Shown in pieces: positions 40,502 to 49,915 of a stretch of 64,000 bases of DNA. A program made the translations under genes and the position numbers. How positions within the stretch are numbered: the stretch's first letter is position 1; every line of letters begins with the position of its first letter. Below the pieces are notes generated by a model that saw only the letters and a program-made list of their open reading frames with translations, searched no databases and was not told where the DNA came from. Origin of the DNA: Ephemerocybe angulata (lineage: Eukaryota; Basidiomycota; Agaricomycetes; Agaricales; Psathyrellaceae); the NCBI GenBank assembly GCA_013368325.1, contig JAACJK010000001.1:1984001-2048000 (forward strand), in the 5' to 3' direction.

Positions 40502-41674
40502 GACTGGAACGGGGCCTTGGCTCTGTTCTCATCTCCTATGTCGACGACGGGACTCTTATAGTCCAGTCTCCATCCATCGAGGAGAATTGCACCATGCTGT
40601 TTCATGCATATGCCATCATCTTTGATCTAGTCAGGAAGGCAGGACTGGCGCTGGAACACAGCAAGTCAGAGCTCTTTAACTTCACTTGGAAGAGGACAGG
40701 CTTTAACCAGCCCCTCGACCTTGGATTTGCGCCCTTTACAGGGGCGACACCATTGCAACCGGAGACCTATTGGAGGTACCTCGGCTTCTTCTTTGACCGC
40801 AAGCTCACGTTCACGGAGCACCTGCGGTTCTATACCACCAAGGCCCTCACAACCGTTATGGCAATGAGGATGTTGGGCAACTCGAACCGGGGCCTTACTC
40901 CAAAACACAAGCGTACCCTGTACCGTGCATGCGTGATGCCTATCGCGACGTACGGGCACAGGCTCTGGTATTTTGAGGGTGCTAAGAACATCGGTGTCCT
41001 TAAGCAACTCACATCCATGCAGCGTAAAGCGGCATGCTGGATCACAGGTGCCTTCCGCACCTCCCCCACCGGTGGGGTCGAGTCCCTGGCAGGGCTCGCC
41101 CCCATTCGGCTTCATCTTCAGAAGCTGTCCAAAAGAGTGATCTTTAGGACAGCCACTCTGTCCGGAAGGGCTTGGAAGGCTTGGCTGTGCGCCGGGCTGA
41201 GCTCGACCTCCTGTATTGGCAAGCTTCGGATGAGCTGCACACTGCGTGCTTTGGGACAGACTGCTCTATCCCGAGGAACGAACGCCACCAGGCTGCCTCT
41301 GCGTACGTGATGATGCAGGGCGACCGGGACGACAAGACCTCTGCCCAATGGGTAGCAGGACGGGTTCTCTCTGCGGACGCAGAGCTCTTTGCAATCCAAG
41401 CGGCTGTTGCCTCTGCTGTTCAGCGGAACGACTGTCACAAGATTATCATCTTCACTGACTACATCGCCTCAGCAAAGCGGGTGGCGCGCGGACTAGGCTT
41501 CGCTGGACCCCGATCGTCCCTTAGGGCCGACCGCGGTCTGTATCTCGCCCAGGGGCTGCGTTATGCCTTGTCTCTTTTCCCTCAAATGTCGATTACGCTG
41601 TAGTAGTTTACGACCGGTCTGCCTCTGCGCCCCGGAATATCAAATAGGATTTAAAAAAAAAAAAAAAAAAAAAA
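40502..41674 (+). mobile_element. LINE-B tandem unit 2, internally deleted
   Basis: Starts at the same nucleotide as the previous unit (GACTGGAACGGGG) and ends in a poly(A). Two internal deletions: about 240 bp at 41165 (within the region between thumb and RNase H) and about 980 bp at about 41481 (RNase H to 3' UTR). It retains short ORF2 pieces (40594-41310; 41172-41603). Confidence 0.88.
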
Positions 41675-41743
41675 GACTGGAACGGGGCCTTGGCTCTGTT
41701 CTCATCTCCTATGTCGACGACGGGACTCTTATAGTCCAGTCTC
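41675..41743 (+). mobile_element. LINE-B tandem unit 3, only 69 bp, ending at the inversion point
   Basis: Third occurrence of GACTGGAACGGGG...; it stops within the YVDD coding region at AGTCCAGTCTC, where inverted LINE-B begins. Confidence 0.9.
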
Positions 41744-42374
41744 TGTGAGTTGCTTAAGGACACCGACGTTCTTAGCACCCTCAAAGTACCAGAGCCTGTG
41801 CCCGTACGTCGCGATAGGCATCACGCATGCACGGTATAGGGTACGCTTGTGTTTCGGAGTAAGGCCCCGGTTCGAGTTGCCCAGCATCCTCATTGCCATA
41901 ACGGTTGTGAGGGCCTTGGTGGTATAGAACCGCAGGTGCTCCGTGAATGTGAGCTTGCGGTCAAAGAAGAAGCCGAGGTACCTCCAATAGGTCTTCGGTC
42001 GCAGTGGTGTCGCCCCGGTAAAGGGCGCAAATCCAAGGTCGAGGGGCCGGTTAAAGCCTGTCCTCTTCCAAGTGAAGTGGAAGAGCTCTGACTTGCTGTG
42101 TTCCAGTCTCCGATACAGCTTCATAATAGGAGCGATGACTATTGCAGACAGAACAGGAGAGAGAGCCAACCCTTGCCCCACCCCCACGTCTGCCAGCAGC
42201 GGTTCTGATACGAAGTTGTTCCACGCATAGCGTGTTTCCCTCCCTACCAAGTAGGACTCGAAGAAGGTACCACCGAGGGGTGGAAACCCAGCTTCTGCAC
42301 GCCAGAAGGAACTGGTGGTTGATTGAGGGGAAGAACTGAGCCAGATCAAACGCGATCACACTCGTGTCCTGCCC

Positions 42375-44240
42375 CTATGCACAGCCCGTACGCACTAAGT
42401 GTGTGAGGACGAGGCCGGCGTCTTCAGTGGAGCGCTGTCGCACTCCACCCGTCTGGTTCGGGTCGACCAAGTCATACTTGATCATCTCGAACTGGAACCT
42501 ATTTGAGATCATCTTCTCAATGAGCTTCCAAATCGTGTTGAGAAGCACGATCGGCCGGAAAGCCTTGGGTGTATCGTAGGAGGGCTTCCCGGGTTTTGGA
42601 ATAACCACAGAGAGCGACTCTTTGAAATGTTTTGGCCACCGGCCTGTACGAATACAGCTGTCTGCCAAAGAAACGAAGGCCTCCACACAATCAGGATGAG
42701 CCAGAATGCGCTTCAGGTGCCTCCACATAACATGGTCCGGCCCTGGTGCGGAGTGTGCTGAGCACGCTTGTACTGCTTGGGTGAGCTGAAGAACCGAGAA
42801 CCCTCGCCAGTCACGGACAGGCTCCTGAGGGAGCTCGTTCAGGATAGATACATCTACCGCCCTGTCAGAGGCGGCATTGTAGGTGCTGTGCAGGGCATCC
42901 CAGAGGTCGCTCAGCTCGTGACAAGGCTGCCCATTAAACTGGATAGCCTCGCATGGCGGGTTCTTGCGCTCCTTGACCCAGGCCATGAGGTCCCAGGGGC
43001 GCTTGTTGGTTTCTGCAACCTCCTTGATGCGAGCATCAAAGAACTTGCGCTTGGCTGCCTTGGTAGCAGTTCTTAATGCCTTGTAGCCGGCCAGGGTCTG
43101 ATCGGCCCTGTATTCAGCCAATGCGGCGTCACATCCGGCATCCCACCACTCCTTCGAGTGCGGTTTCACCTTGAATTCCTTGGAATGGCGTAGCCATGCC
43201 TCGTTGCACTCGCCGGCTATTGCCTGCGCAAAGTCCTCCACCTCGTCGGCAGTGGTAACAGGGTGCTGCTTAAGCCCCCCAATAACTCCTGCCAGCTCTG
43301 AGACGAACTCGGCCTCCTCATCGCTGTCAGGTTTGATGGTGCGCCGCCTTGCCACTGGGGGAGATTGGCGGTGCACAATGCTACAGGCCACCGGATAATG
43401 GTCTGATGGGCCCCTGGTTATGGGATCAGGTGACCCTGATGGGATCAGCTCTGGATCACCCAGCCGTGATGGCTGTGATGCGAGCACCTCGGAGCAAGGC
43501 ACAAACACCAAGTCAATGACTGAGTGAACATTGGGATCGGCGCGCGACACATATGTCGGGCCCGGGTTAGTGAACTTGGTCAGTTCCAAGCCCAGTCTGG
43601 CTGCTGTCTCCAGTAGGAGGATAGCTGTCAGCCTGTGGTGTAAGACCCGTGGGTCCCACTCCCTAGAGTGACAGTTAAAGTCGCCGCCCATGTAGGATAG
43701 GGCAGGCAGGTCGTCGGCCTTCTCAGCAAGAAGCTTGATGGTGCGGTGATGGTCATCTGAGTAGACGTTCATAAAGTGCAGCACCCGATCACGCCCAAAC
43801 AGGGACACGATCATGATGTCGCGGTCATCAAGGAGGTCTCGACGGTAGGCAGGGCGCCAGTGCGCTAGCCTGTTAGAAATATAGGTCAGAACACGGGGTC
43901 TTGAACCAGGCTCAGGGAGTCTTGCCATACACAGCCAGTTGGGGTGGTGGGGTGCTCCAATAACGTCGGCTCCCTCCTTGCTTACCGTGGAGGGTGCTTG
44001 TCTTATAGTCTGCCAAGGGGGTTCTTGGATAAACAAAATATTGAATTCATCCTTCAGACGATCCTGAATAATATCTAAGTACGCATAGTTCTTAGCGATA
44101 TTGAAACTCAAAACCCTAATCTTGCTGTCTGTCGAGCTAAGGGTGTGAGTGCTAGTGCGGCTGCGCTGTTGATGAGCACGTACCTCAGAATACTTGGCCA
44201 CAGCCCAGGCATAGTCAAAGCAGTGGTCCAGAAGGGACAC
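42375..44240 (-). pseudogene. LINE-B ORF2 endonuclease-RT N-terminal part (inverted copy)
   Basis: 621 codons: full AP endonuclease and RT finger region, open where the plus-strand arm is broken, and terminated by the shared TAG. The downstream part continues out of frame at 41729-42349 and lacks the RT catalytic block. Confidence 0.87.
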
Positions 44241-44671
44241 TTACAGTCAGAGGCTCTGTGTCCGTCCCGGCGGCATGCCAGGCACTTCCACAAATGGGGG
44301 CACTCCACACCCGGCGGGGTGGGGAGAACTGGAGGGTTAGCTTTGGCGTTGCCCTTGCAGCCGCCGCACTGATGACGATGCTCGTTCTGGGAGTGAGGAC
44401 CCCCACAGATCGGGCACCAGAGACGGCCTTGGCAGGCTTTGGTTGGGTGCCCCCACTTCCAGCACGTCTGGCAGAGAGGGGTCCCGGGAGAGGCACGTGC
44501 AGCCTGAATGACGCACTTTTGGCCGTAGATGAGCAGCTCCTTCTTTATGAGGCGCTGGGCGCGGAGTCCCTGCTGGGAGTCCCAGATGTCAAAGAACACG
44601 TCACAGCGAGTGCTGCTCTTCGAGTTCCTGACGACGCGAGGGGGACCAGCCAAAACGAGATCAGATCTCAA
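44108..44671 (-). pseudogene. LINE-B ORF1 C-terminal zinc-knuckle fragment (inverted copy)
   Basis: 187 codons covering the last third of ORF1, with knuckles CQTCWKWGHPTKAC, CPICGGPHSQNEH and CLACRRDGHRASDC. The N-terminal two thirds are missing because the copy is truncated at 44683. Confidence 0.85.
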
Positions 44672-44683
44672 TGGCGAGGCCTC

Positions 44684-44856
44684 GAATTGTCATACCTAAT
44701 CTGCTTATCTGTACTTAGCCACCCTGTAGGCATCCTGAGTCCCTTAGTTCAGTACCCTGACTATTGGGACTTCAGGTGTGTAGTATTTCGCTTAAATGAG
44801 ATTCAATTCAGTACCCTGACTATTGGGACTTTAGTTCACCACTGCAGATTTTCACA
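44684..44856 (+). repeat. Copia 5' LTR, partial
   Basis: Matches the right half of the 3' LTR (55538-55853), ending GCAGATTTTCACA; about 30 bp present in the 3' LTR between TTATCT and GTACTTAGCC is missing. Its left half has been lost at the LINE-B junction. Confidence 0.88.
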
Positions 44857-45015
44857 AGTTATGAAGCCCTGCGCTCTGAAGTCCTCTCCTTTCGTCGTTT
44901 CTTCTGCGCTCACCCACTGCATACACGGCCGTCCCCTGTTCCCCACAGTTTCACGCCCATACGCTCCGCTTTGTCCACCTGTGAGTTCTGCTCTCGTCCT
45001 GGCGGCGATGAGGTG

Positions 45016-45750
45016 TCAGTCAGCATGGGGTTGAATAGAGGAAGAGGGATCAACAGGATCCGGAACAGCACTTGCATTTCCAGCAAACTCTGTGACAGAG
45101 GAGCTTGCAGTCGCACTAGCAGCAGCCTGGGGGGTACCCGCAGCCTCCTGAGCCTTCTCCTGAGCCTTCTTCGCAGCCTGCTGACACTTCTTGCTCTGGT
45201 GGCCTCCCTGAGCGACGTACTCGCGCGCTTTGCGCTGCGCACTGGCGAAGGCATAGCAGGTAGCCTGAGCGTGGCCAGGACGACAGCAGAACTCGCAGGT
45301 GGACGAAGCGGAGGCAGCAACGGACATGGCGGCGGCAGACTGGGTGTCTGTGCTGAGACCTCGACGCTGTACCTCCTCAGTGAGGAAGGCCTGGGTGACC
45401 GTCTCCTTGTCCAGCTTGTCCATGAGGAGGAGGAGGAGATGAAGTGCGAATACTCATCAGGGAGGGCTCGGATGAGGACCATGGAGGCTAGCTCCTTGTC
45501 CAGGGTGCTGAGGTCGAACTCCTTGGGCCTGAAGGTCTGGCACAGCTTCATAGCCTCATCGACGCGGTTGATAAGCGTCTGGAGGGTCTCCTCCTCCTGC
45601 TTCCGGATGGAAAACAGGTCATCGTACGCATTGAAGCAACTCCCAGCGTGTTTCTGGCGGTAGGTCACCTCCAGAGTGGTCCACATGGCCTTAGGGTTGT
45701 CCCTGCAGCCGTCTACGAGTGTCTTCTGGCCCTCCTCTGCTACACGCGAT
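45016..45750 (-). pseudogene. Copia gag middle and C-terminus, inverted
   Basis: On the minus strand the sequence reads as a Copia gag: NPKAMWTTLEVTYRQ, the long helical region, LDKELASMVLIRALPDEY, then after a frameshift near 45423 the zinc knuckle CEFC-CRPG-H-AQAT-C (CX2CX4HX4C). It is opposite in orientation to the integrase and RT next to it. The gag N-terminus is not upstream; it lies at 56555. The exact left edge of the inversion (about 44980-45020) cannot be set by eye. Confidence 0.82.
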
Positions 45751-46220
45751 CCCATCTGTGAGCCCTGCCTGGCTGGCATAATGCACTCTGCGCCCTTCCC
45801 CTCTACTGGCCATCGTGCCCTCGTCCCCCTTGAGCTCATCCACTCTGACCTCTGCGGCCCCTTCTCTGTCTCTATCGCTACTGGGTCTCGTTCATTGACG
45901 ACTTCACACGCTACCGCATCGTCTACATGCTCAAGAGGAAGAGCGAAACATTTGGGGCCTTCAAAAGCTTCAAAGCGCTCGCAGAGACCCAGCTAGGCCG
46001 AAAGGTCAAGTCTCTGCATGACAACAAGGGTGGGGAGTACATGTCCTCCGAGTTCGACGGTTTCTGCGATGCTGAGGGCATCCAGAGGCGCCATACCACC
46101 CGGAACCGCCCCCAGCAGAATGGAGATGCAGAGCGAGCGAACTGCACCATGCTAGATGCGATGCTAGCCCAGGCTAAGCTGCCTCCCTCCTTCTGGGTCG
46201 CTGTCTTGGCACTCAGGTGA
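45751..46220 (+). pseudogene. Copia integrase (N-terminal and core)
   Basis: Begins within the zinc finger (CEPCLAG), then IHSDLCGPF (first catalytic Asp), after a frameshift FIDDFTRYRIVYMLKRK, HDNKGGEY (second Asp, with an extra Lys compared with the usual DNGGEY), and NGDAERANCTM (catalytic Glu). Terminated by TGA at the frame lesion near 46218. The preceding HHCC histidines are on the displaced fragment at 55979-56200. Confidence 0.85.
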
Positions 46221-46722
46221 AGGTGTGGAACTGCCTGCCTACCTCTGCGCTTCTTGGCAAGACGCCGTATGAGGGGTATGGTAAGAAGCCGGACTTGAGT
46301 CGCTTCAGAGTGTTTGGATGCACGGCCTATGTCTTTGTGCAGAGGGACAAGCGCAAGAAGCTGGAGTCACACATGGAGAAATGTGTCTTTGTGGGCTACC
46401 CTCAGCGAGTGAAGGGCTGGAATTTCTACAACCCACTCACCAGGAAGCACATCACGTCTGAATGTGCCGAGTTTGACGAGCGCTACTTCCCTGGTACCTC
46501 TACCACCCAGCACCCACCCCTTCAGCTCGTCGTTCCTCCTGCCCCTGCGCCAGAGGTCCCTGGTATCCCAGGCATTGAGCTCGATGCTCCAGCCGCGCCT
46601 CCCTCTGTTCCTCAGCCTCCAGAGCCCATTGTTGCTCATCCAGCCCCTGTCCCTGCCCCTGTTGCTCCCCCACTGCTTCAGCTCCACCTCCTGCTGATCC
46701 TGCTCCGGAACCTCTTCCAGAG
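46217..46722 (+). pseudogene. Copia integrase C-terminal region
   Basis: Continues integrase one base out of frame: KVWNCLPTSALLGKTPYE, then RVFGCTAYVFVQRDKRKKLESHMEKCVFVGYPQ, the conserved integrase C-terminal block of Copia elements, then a Pro/Val-rich linker. The frame is lost again near 46670. Confidence 0.85.
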
Positions 46723-47477
46723 TTGGCCCCTTTGCCTCCTGCGCTCCCCGCACCTCCCAGACGCCGTGGGCGCACTCCTGTGCCTCAGGAGCCTGTCCGA
46801 CGCTCGAATCGCGAGTCAAAGAAGCCAGGGGAGTGGTGGAAAGTTCCTGTGCCTGCTCAGTGTGCTCCTACGCCGCCATTGCCTCCTGCGCGCTCCCCCT
46901 CGCCATCTCCATCTCCAGAACCTGCTTCAGCTCCAGCTCCTGTCCCTTCACCTTCTCCATTGCCTGAGCCTGCCCCAGCGCCGCCAAATCCTATATGGCA
47001 GGCCCGGGAGCCTACTCCTGCAATTGGTCCAGATAGTGATGATGACTTGGCCGGTTATGGTGAGGACAACAGAGACTTCGCTGGCGCTGCAGGCCCTACA
47101 GGTGATCCTCGCAACTACAAGCAGGCTGTGGCTGGTCCGGACCATGTAGAGTGGCATGCAGCTGCAACAGAAGAGGTCCTGACTCTCATTGTGAATGGAG
47201 TCTGGGATATAGTTGAGCTTCCACCTGGTGCAAAGGCTATTGACTGTGGCTTCATCTTCAAGACTAAGCACAATGCAGATGGGACTCTGGAGCGATGCAA
47301 GGCGTATTTAGTCGCCATGGGGTGCAGCCAGCGTCCTGGAGTCGACTACACCGAGACACATGCCCCTACATTCTGTCCTGCTGTGTTCCGAGCCACCCTC
47401 GCTGCTGCTGGCATTGAGGACATGGAGCTTCGCTCTGTGGACTTCTTCTCTGCCTTCACCAATGGTGACTTGGACGA
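46723..47477 (+). pseudogene. Copia reverse transcriptase, N-terminal part
   Basis: Pro-rich linker, then WHAAATEEVLTLIVNGVWDIVELP, CGFIFKTKHNADGTLERCKAYLVAMG, TETHAPTF and DFFSAFTNGDLDE: the first RT blocks, with the motif A Asp in VDFFSAF. Interrupted at GDLDEVIYM by the LINE-B insertion; it resumes at 54344. Confidence 0.88.
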
Positions 47478-47491
47478 GGTCATCTACATGC
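47478..47491. repeat. LINE-B target duplication, 5' copy
   Basis: GGTCATCTACATGC, repeated exactly at 54344-54357 after the poly(A). Confidence 0.95.
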
Positions 47492-47635
47492 CAAAAACGC
47501 TTCTTGATCCTCAACCACTACCTTCCTATTTGGGACAACTCAACACACCTGCTCAACGTCGACCCCCAGCTTGTACGAAGGCATAGACAGTCGTTCATCG
47601 ACCGTCTATAGGCTTACTGAACACCTCGCATTCCG
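47492..47635 (+). promoter_or_regulatory. LINE-B 5' UTR
   Basis: 144 bp; contains a hairpin at about 47583-47611 (ATAGAC.GTCG / CGAC.GTCTAT with one mismatch). An internal promoter is expected here but not identifiable by eye. Confidence 0.55.
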
Positions 47636-49915
47636 ATGGCGGACCCTCCAGGCCGCCGCGCACGGTCCTCGCCCCCCAGGAGCGACTCCGGAGCCTCGAC
47701 TCCTGTCTCCACAGGATCCCAGCATCCTAGCCGACCCTCCTCCCGCCTTGGCGGCCTCCAGCCGCCCAGCCGCACCCAGTCTGTCACTAGAGAGACGTAC
47801 CGCACCACTGTCCCTGCCCTTCGCACCCTGCCGACCTCTGAATCCTCGGAGCAAGGCGCCGGGGGCGAAGTCCGAGGACGACAACCCCACAGCACCTCCC
47901 ACCCAGCCTCTGTGAGTGGGCGCTCTACCCCCAGGAACCCCGCCGCCTTTGCCCAGCTTGCTATTCAGCAGCAGGAAGCCGGCCATGCTCCCCCTCCACC
48001 CCCTGTTCGCCCCTTCCAGGACACAGACCACTCGATGGCCTCTCAGTCGCCACCCGGCTCCCGTTACTCGTCCCTGGCCCCGGAGGATGGACCACCTCCT
48101 ACCCAGGAGGAGTGGTACCCCACCATCACGAACGTCGCCCCCACCCTGGACGCAGTCTCCCAGTTCTTCCGCACCATGCCTCCCCCCACGGATGCGGCGC
48201 TGCAGGGCGAGGTCGAAAACCTCGCTGACTCCCTGCGTCTCATGATTGAGGCCATCACACAGACCCGATGGGGTCCGCACCTTTCGCCTGGCGAGTTCCC
48301 AGAGGACCCGGACCATACGATTCGTCGTAGTGTGCCCCTCCCTCCTCCTGGACGCCCTGTCAACCCGGATACTCGTCCTCCCTCACCCAGCTGGGCTGGA
48401 AGGGACCATGTGTTCCACCCTCCATACGACCCTGCCCAAGACTCTGCTCTCTCTGGAGGCAGGGGCTTCCAGCAGCGCCGTATCGAACCTCAGCAGCGCG
48501 CCCCACAGCAGGGGCAAGCATCCCGGGGGCCCCCAAAGCCTTCCAAACCCTCTGCCCTGACCCGGGGTAAGAAACCCTCTGCCCCAGCCGCTCCCGGCCC
48601 GGATTCTGCTGTGCAGGATGTCGAAATGGGAGAGGCTTCTCAGAAGCTTCCTAATCCGGCCCCCTCTGGCCAGAAGCCTCAGGCTGTGCGCCCCGGGGCC
48701 CATGTGGCTCCCAGGCCCCAGCCTAAAGCGCCTGCGGTTCCTTTCCAGCGCTCTATTCCGGCCGGTCTCCCCTCCAACCCCCGAGATGCCCGCTTTACCA
48801 AGCGCAAGCCCACTTCCTTTGCAGCTGCTGCGAAAACTGCGCCTTCTTCGAAGGTGGCAGGGCTCGTGGAGCTTGCTAGGGCCGCGCCCCATGTCTCGGC
48901 TGACGACATCCTCAGGATGCATGCCATCGCTCAGGGAACTCCCTCCTCGGCTTCTGTGAAGAAGAAGAAGAAGAACCCCTCACATACCACAGCGGGACCC
49001 TCGCGCAAGCAGGTCCTGGTGGAATTCAAGCCGGACAGGAATCCTGGCAACTCAGTCCCATACGACACGGTGCGCGACGGTGTGAACCGTTGCCTCCGTC
49101 AGTATGATCCTCAGACGCGCACCCAGATGCTGGCAGGCGCAGTCGCATACGGTGGCTGGTCTCTGACCCTCACTGAAGTCCCCGCGCAGGTCGAAGTTGA
49201 CCACATCCGAGGATATCTCCATCGTAAGCTGCCGGACGCGGTCGCTTGGGTTGGCCTCCCTTCGTCCAAGAGCTTTCTCAGGCTCCCGAACGTTCCTTTC
49301 ATCCTCGACGCTAAGTCCAACCTACGCATCAAGCCTGAGGACATTGCCCGCGCGTTTGAGGCCTCGCCATTGAGATCTGATCTCGTTTTGGCTGGTCCTC
49401 CTCGCGTCGTCAGGAACTCGAAGAGCAGCACTCGCTGTGACGTGTTCTTTGACATCTGGGATTCCCAACAGGGACTCCGCGCCCAGCGCCTCATAAAGAA
49501 GGAGCTGCTTATCTACGGCCAAAAGTGCGTCATTCAGGCTGCACGTGCCTCTCCCGGGACCCCTCTCTGCCAGACGTGCTGGAAGTGGGGGCACCCAACC
49601 AAAGCCTGCCAAGGCCGTCTCCGGTGCCCGATCTGTGGGGGTCCTCACTCCCAGAACGAGCATCGTCATCAGTGCGGCGGCTGCAAGGGCAACGCCAAAG
49701 CTAACCCTCCAGTTCTCCCCACCCCGCCGGGTGTGGAGTGCCCCCATTTGTGGAAGTGCCTGGCATGCCGCCGGGACGGCCACAGAGTTTTTGACCGCAA
49801 GTGTCCCTTCTGGGACCATCGCTTTGACCGCGCTTGGGCCGCGGCCAAGTATTCCGAGGTACGTGCTCACCAACAGCGCGGCCGCTCTAGCACTCACACC
49901 CTTCCTTATGTCTAG
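47636..49915 (+). CDS. LINE-B ORF1: nucleocapsid-like zinc-knuckle protein
   Basis: 759 codons from ATG 47636 to TAG 49913-49915. Residues 1-430 are Pro/Ser/Ala-rich and probably disordered; residues about 440-640 form a globular segment (KKKKKNPSHTTAG ... VPYDTVRDGVNRCLRQYDPQTRTQM), resembling the RNA-recognition-like part of LINE gag proteins. The C-terminus has three zinc knuckle-like clusters: CQTCWKWGHPTKAC (CX2CX4HX4C, about 644), CPICGGPHSQNEHRHQC (about 663) and CLACRRDGH (about 706). In the third, the final Cys present in other copies (HRASDC) is Arg here (HRVFDR), with a Cys two residues further. The protein would bind element RNA. The stop overlaps the ORF2 start in ATGTCTAG. Confidence 0.92.
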   Translation: MADPPGRRARSSPPRSDSGASTPVSTGSQHPSRPSSRLGGLQPPSRTQSVTRETYRTTVPALRTLPTSESSEQGAGGEVRGRQPHSTSHPASVSGRSTPRNPAAFAQLAIQQQEAGHAPPPPPVRPFQDTDHSMASQSPPGSRYSSLAPEDGPPPTQEEWYPTITNVAPTLDAVSQFFRTMPPPTDAALQGEVENLADSLRLMIEAITQTRWGPHLSPGEFPEDPDHTIRRSVPLPPPGRPVNPDTRPPSPSWAGRDHVFHPPYDPAQDSALSGGRGFQQRRIEPQQRAPQQGQASRGPPKPSKPSALTRGKKPSAPAAPGPDSAVQDVEMGEASQKLPNPAPSGQKPQAVRPGAHVAPRPQPKAPAVPFQRSIPAGLPSNPRDARFTKRKPTSFAAAAKTAPSSKVAGLVELARAAPHVSADDILRMHAIAQGTPSSASVKKKKKNPSHTTAGPSRKQVLVEFKPDRNPGNSVPYDTVRDGVNRCLRQYDPQTRTQMLAGAVAYGGWSLTLTEVPAQVEVDHIRGYLHRKLPDAVAWVGLPSSKSFLRLPNVPFILDAKSNLRIKPEDIARAFEASPLRSDLVLAGPPRVVRNSKSSTRCDVFFDIWDSQQGLRAQRLIKKELLIYGQKCVIQAARASPGTPLCQTCWKWGHPTKACQGRLRCPICGGPHSQNEHRHQCGGCKGNAKANPPVLPTPPGVECPHLWKCLACRRDGHRVFDRKCPFWDHRFDRAWAAAKYSEVRAHQQRGRSSTHTLPYV

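Larger units (their letters stand above)
41744..44683 (-). mobile_element. LINE-B inverted copy
   Basis: Minus-strand LINE-B from the ORF1 C-terminal region (44683) to the ORF2 thumb (41744). It shares with copy 1 the junction that skips the YVDD block and the TAG in the GCATAG context, and it is nearly identical to 33704-36226. It meets the Copia LTR piece at 44683/44684. Confidence 0.9.

Noticed and set aside
41675..44683. single twin-primed LINE insertion (inverted 5' part plus normal 3' part)
   Set aside because: Twin priming would place the inverted segment upstream of the poly(A)-bearing 3' part in one insertion. Here the inverted copy lies after three poly(A)-terminated units and carries the same internal deletion as copy 1, fitting an inverted duplication better.
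49545..49907. N-terminal extension of LINE-B ORF2 giving a 1420-residue protein
   Set aside because: The extension reads ORF1 zinc-knuckle codons in another frame and has no endonuclease motif; ATG 49908, overlapping the ORF1 stop, directly precedes the first endonuclease strand.
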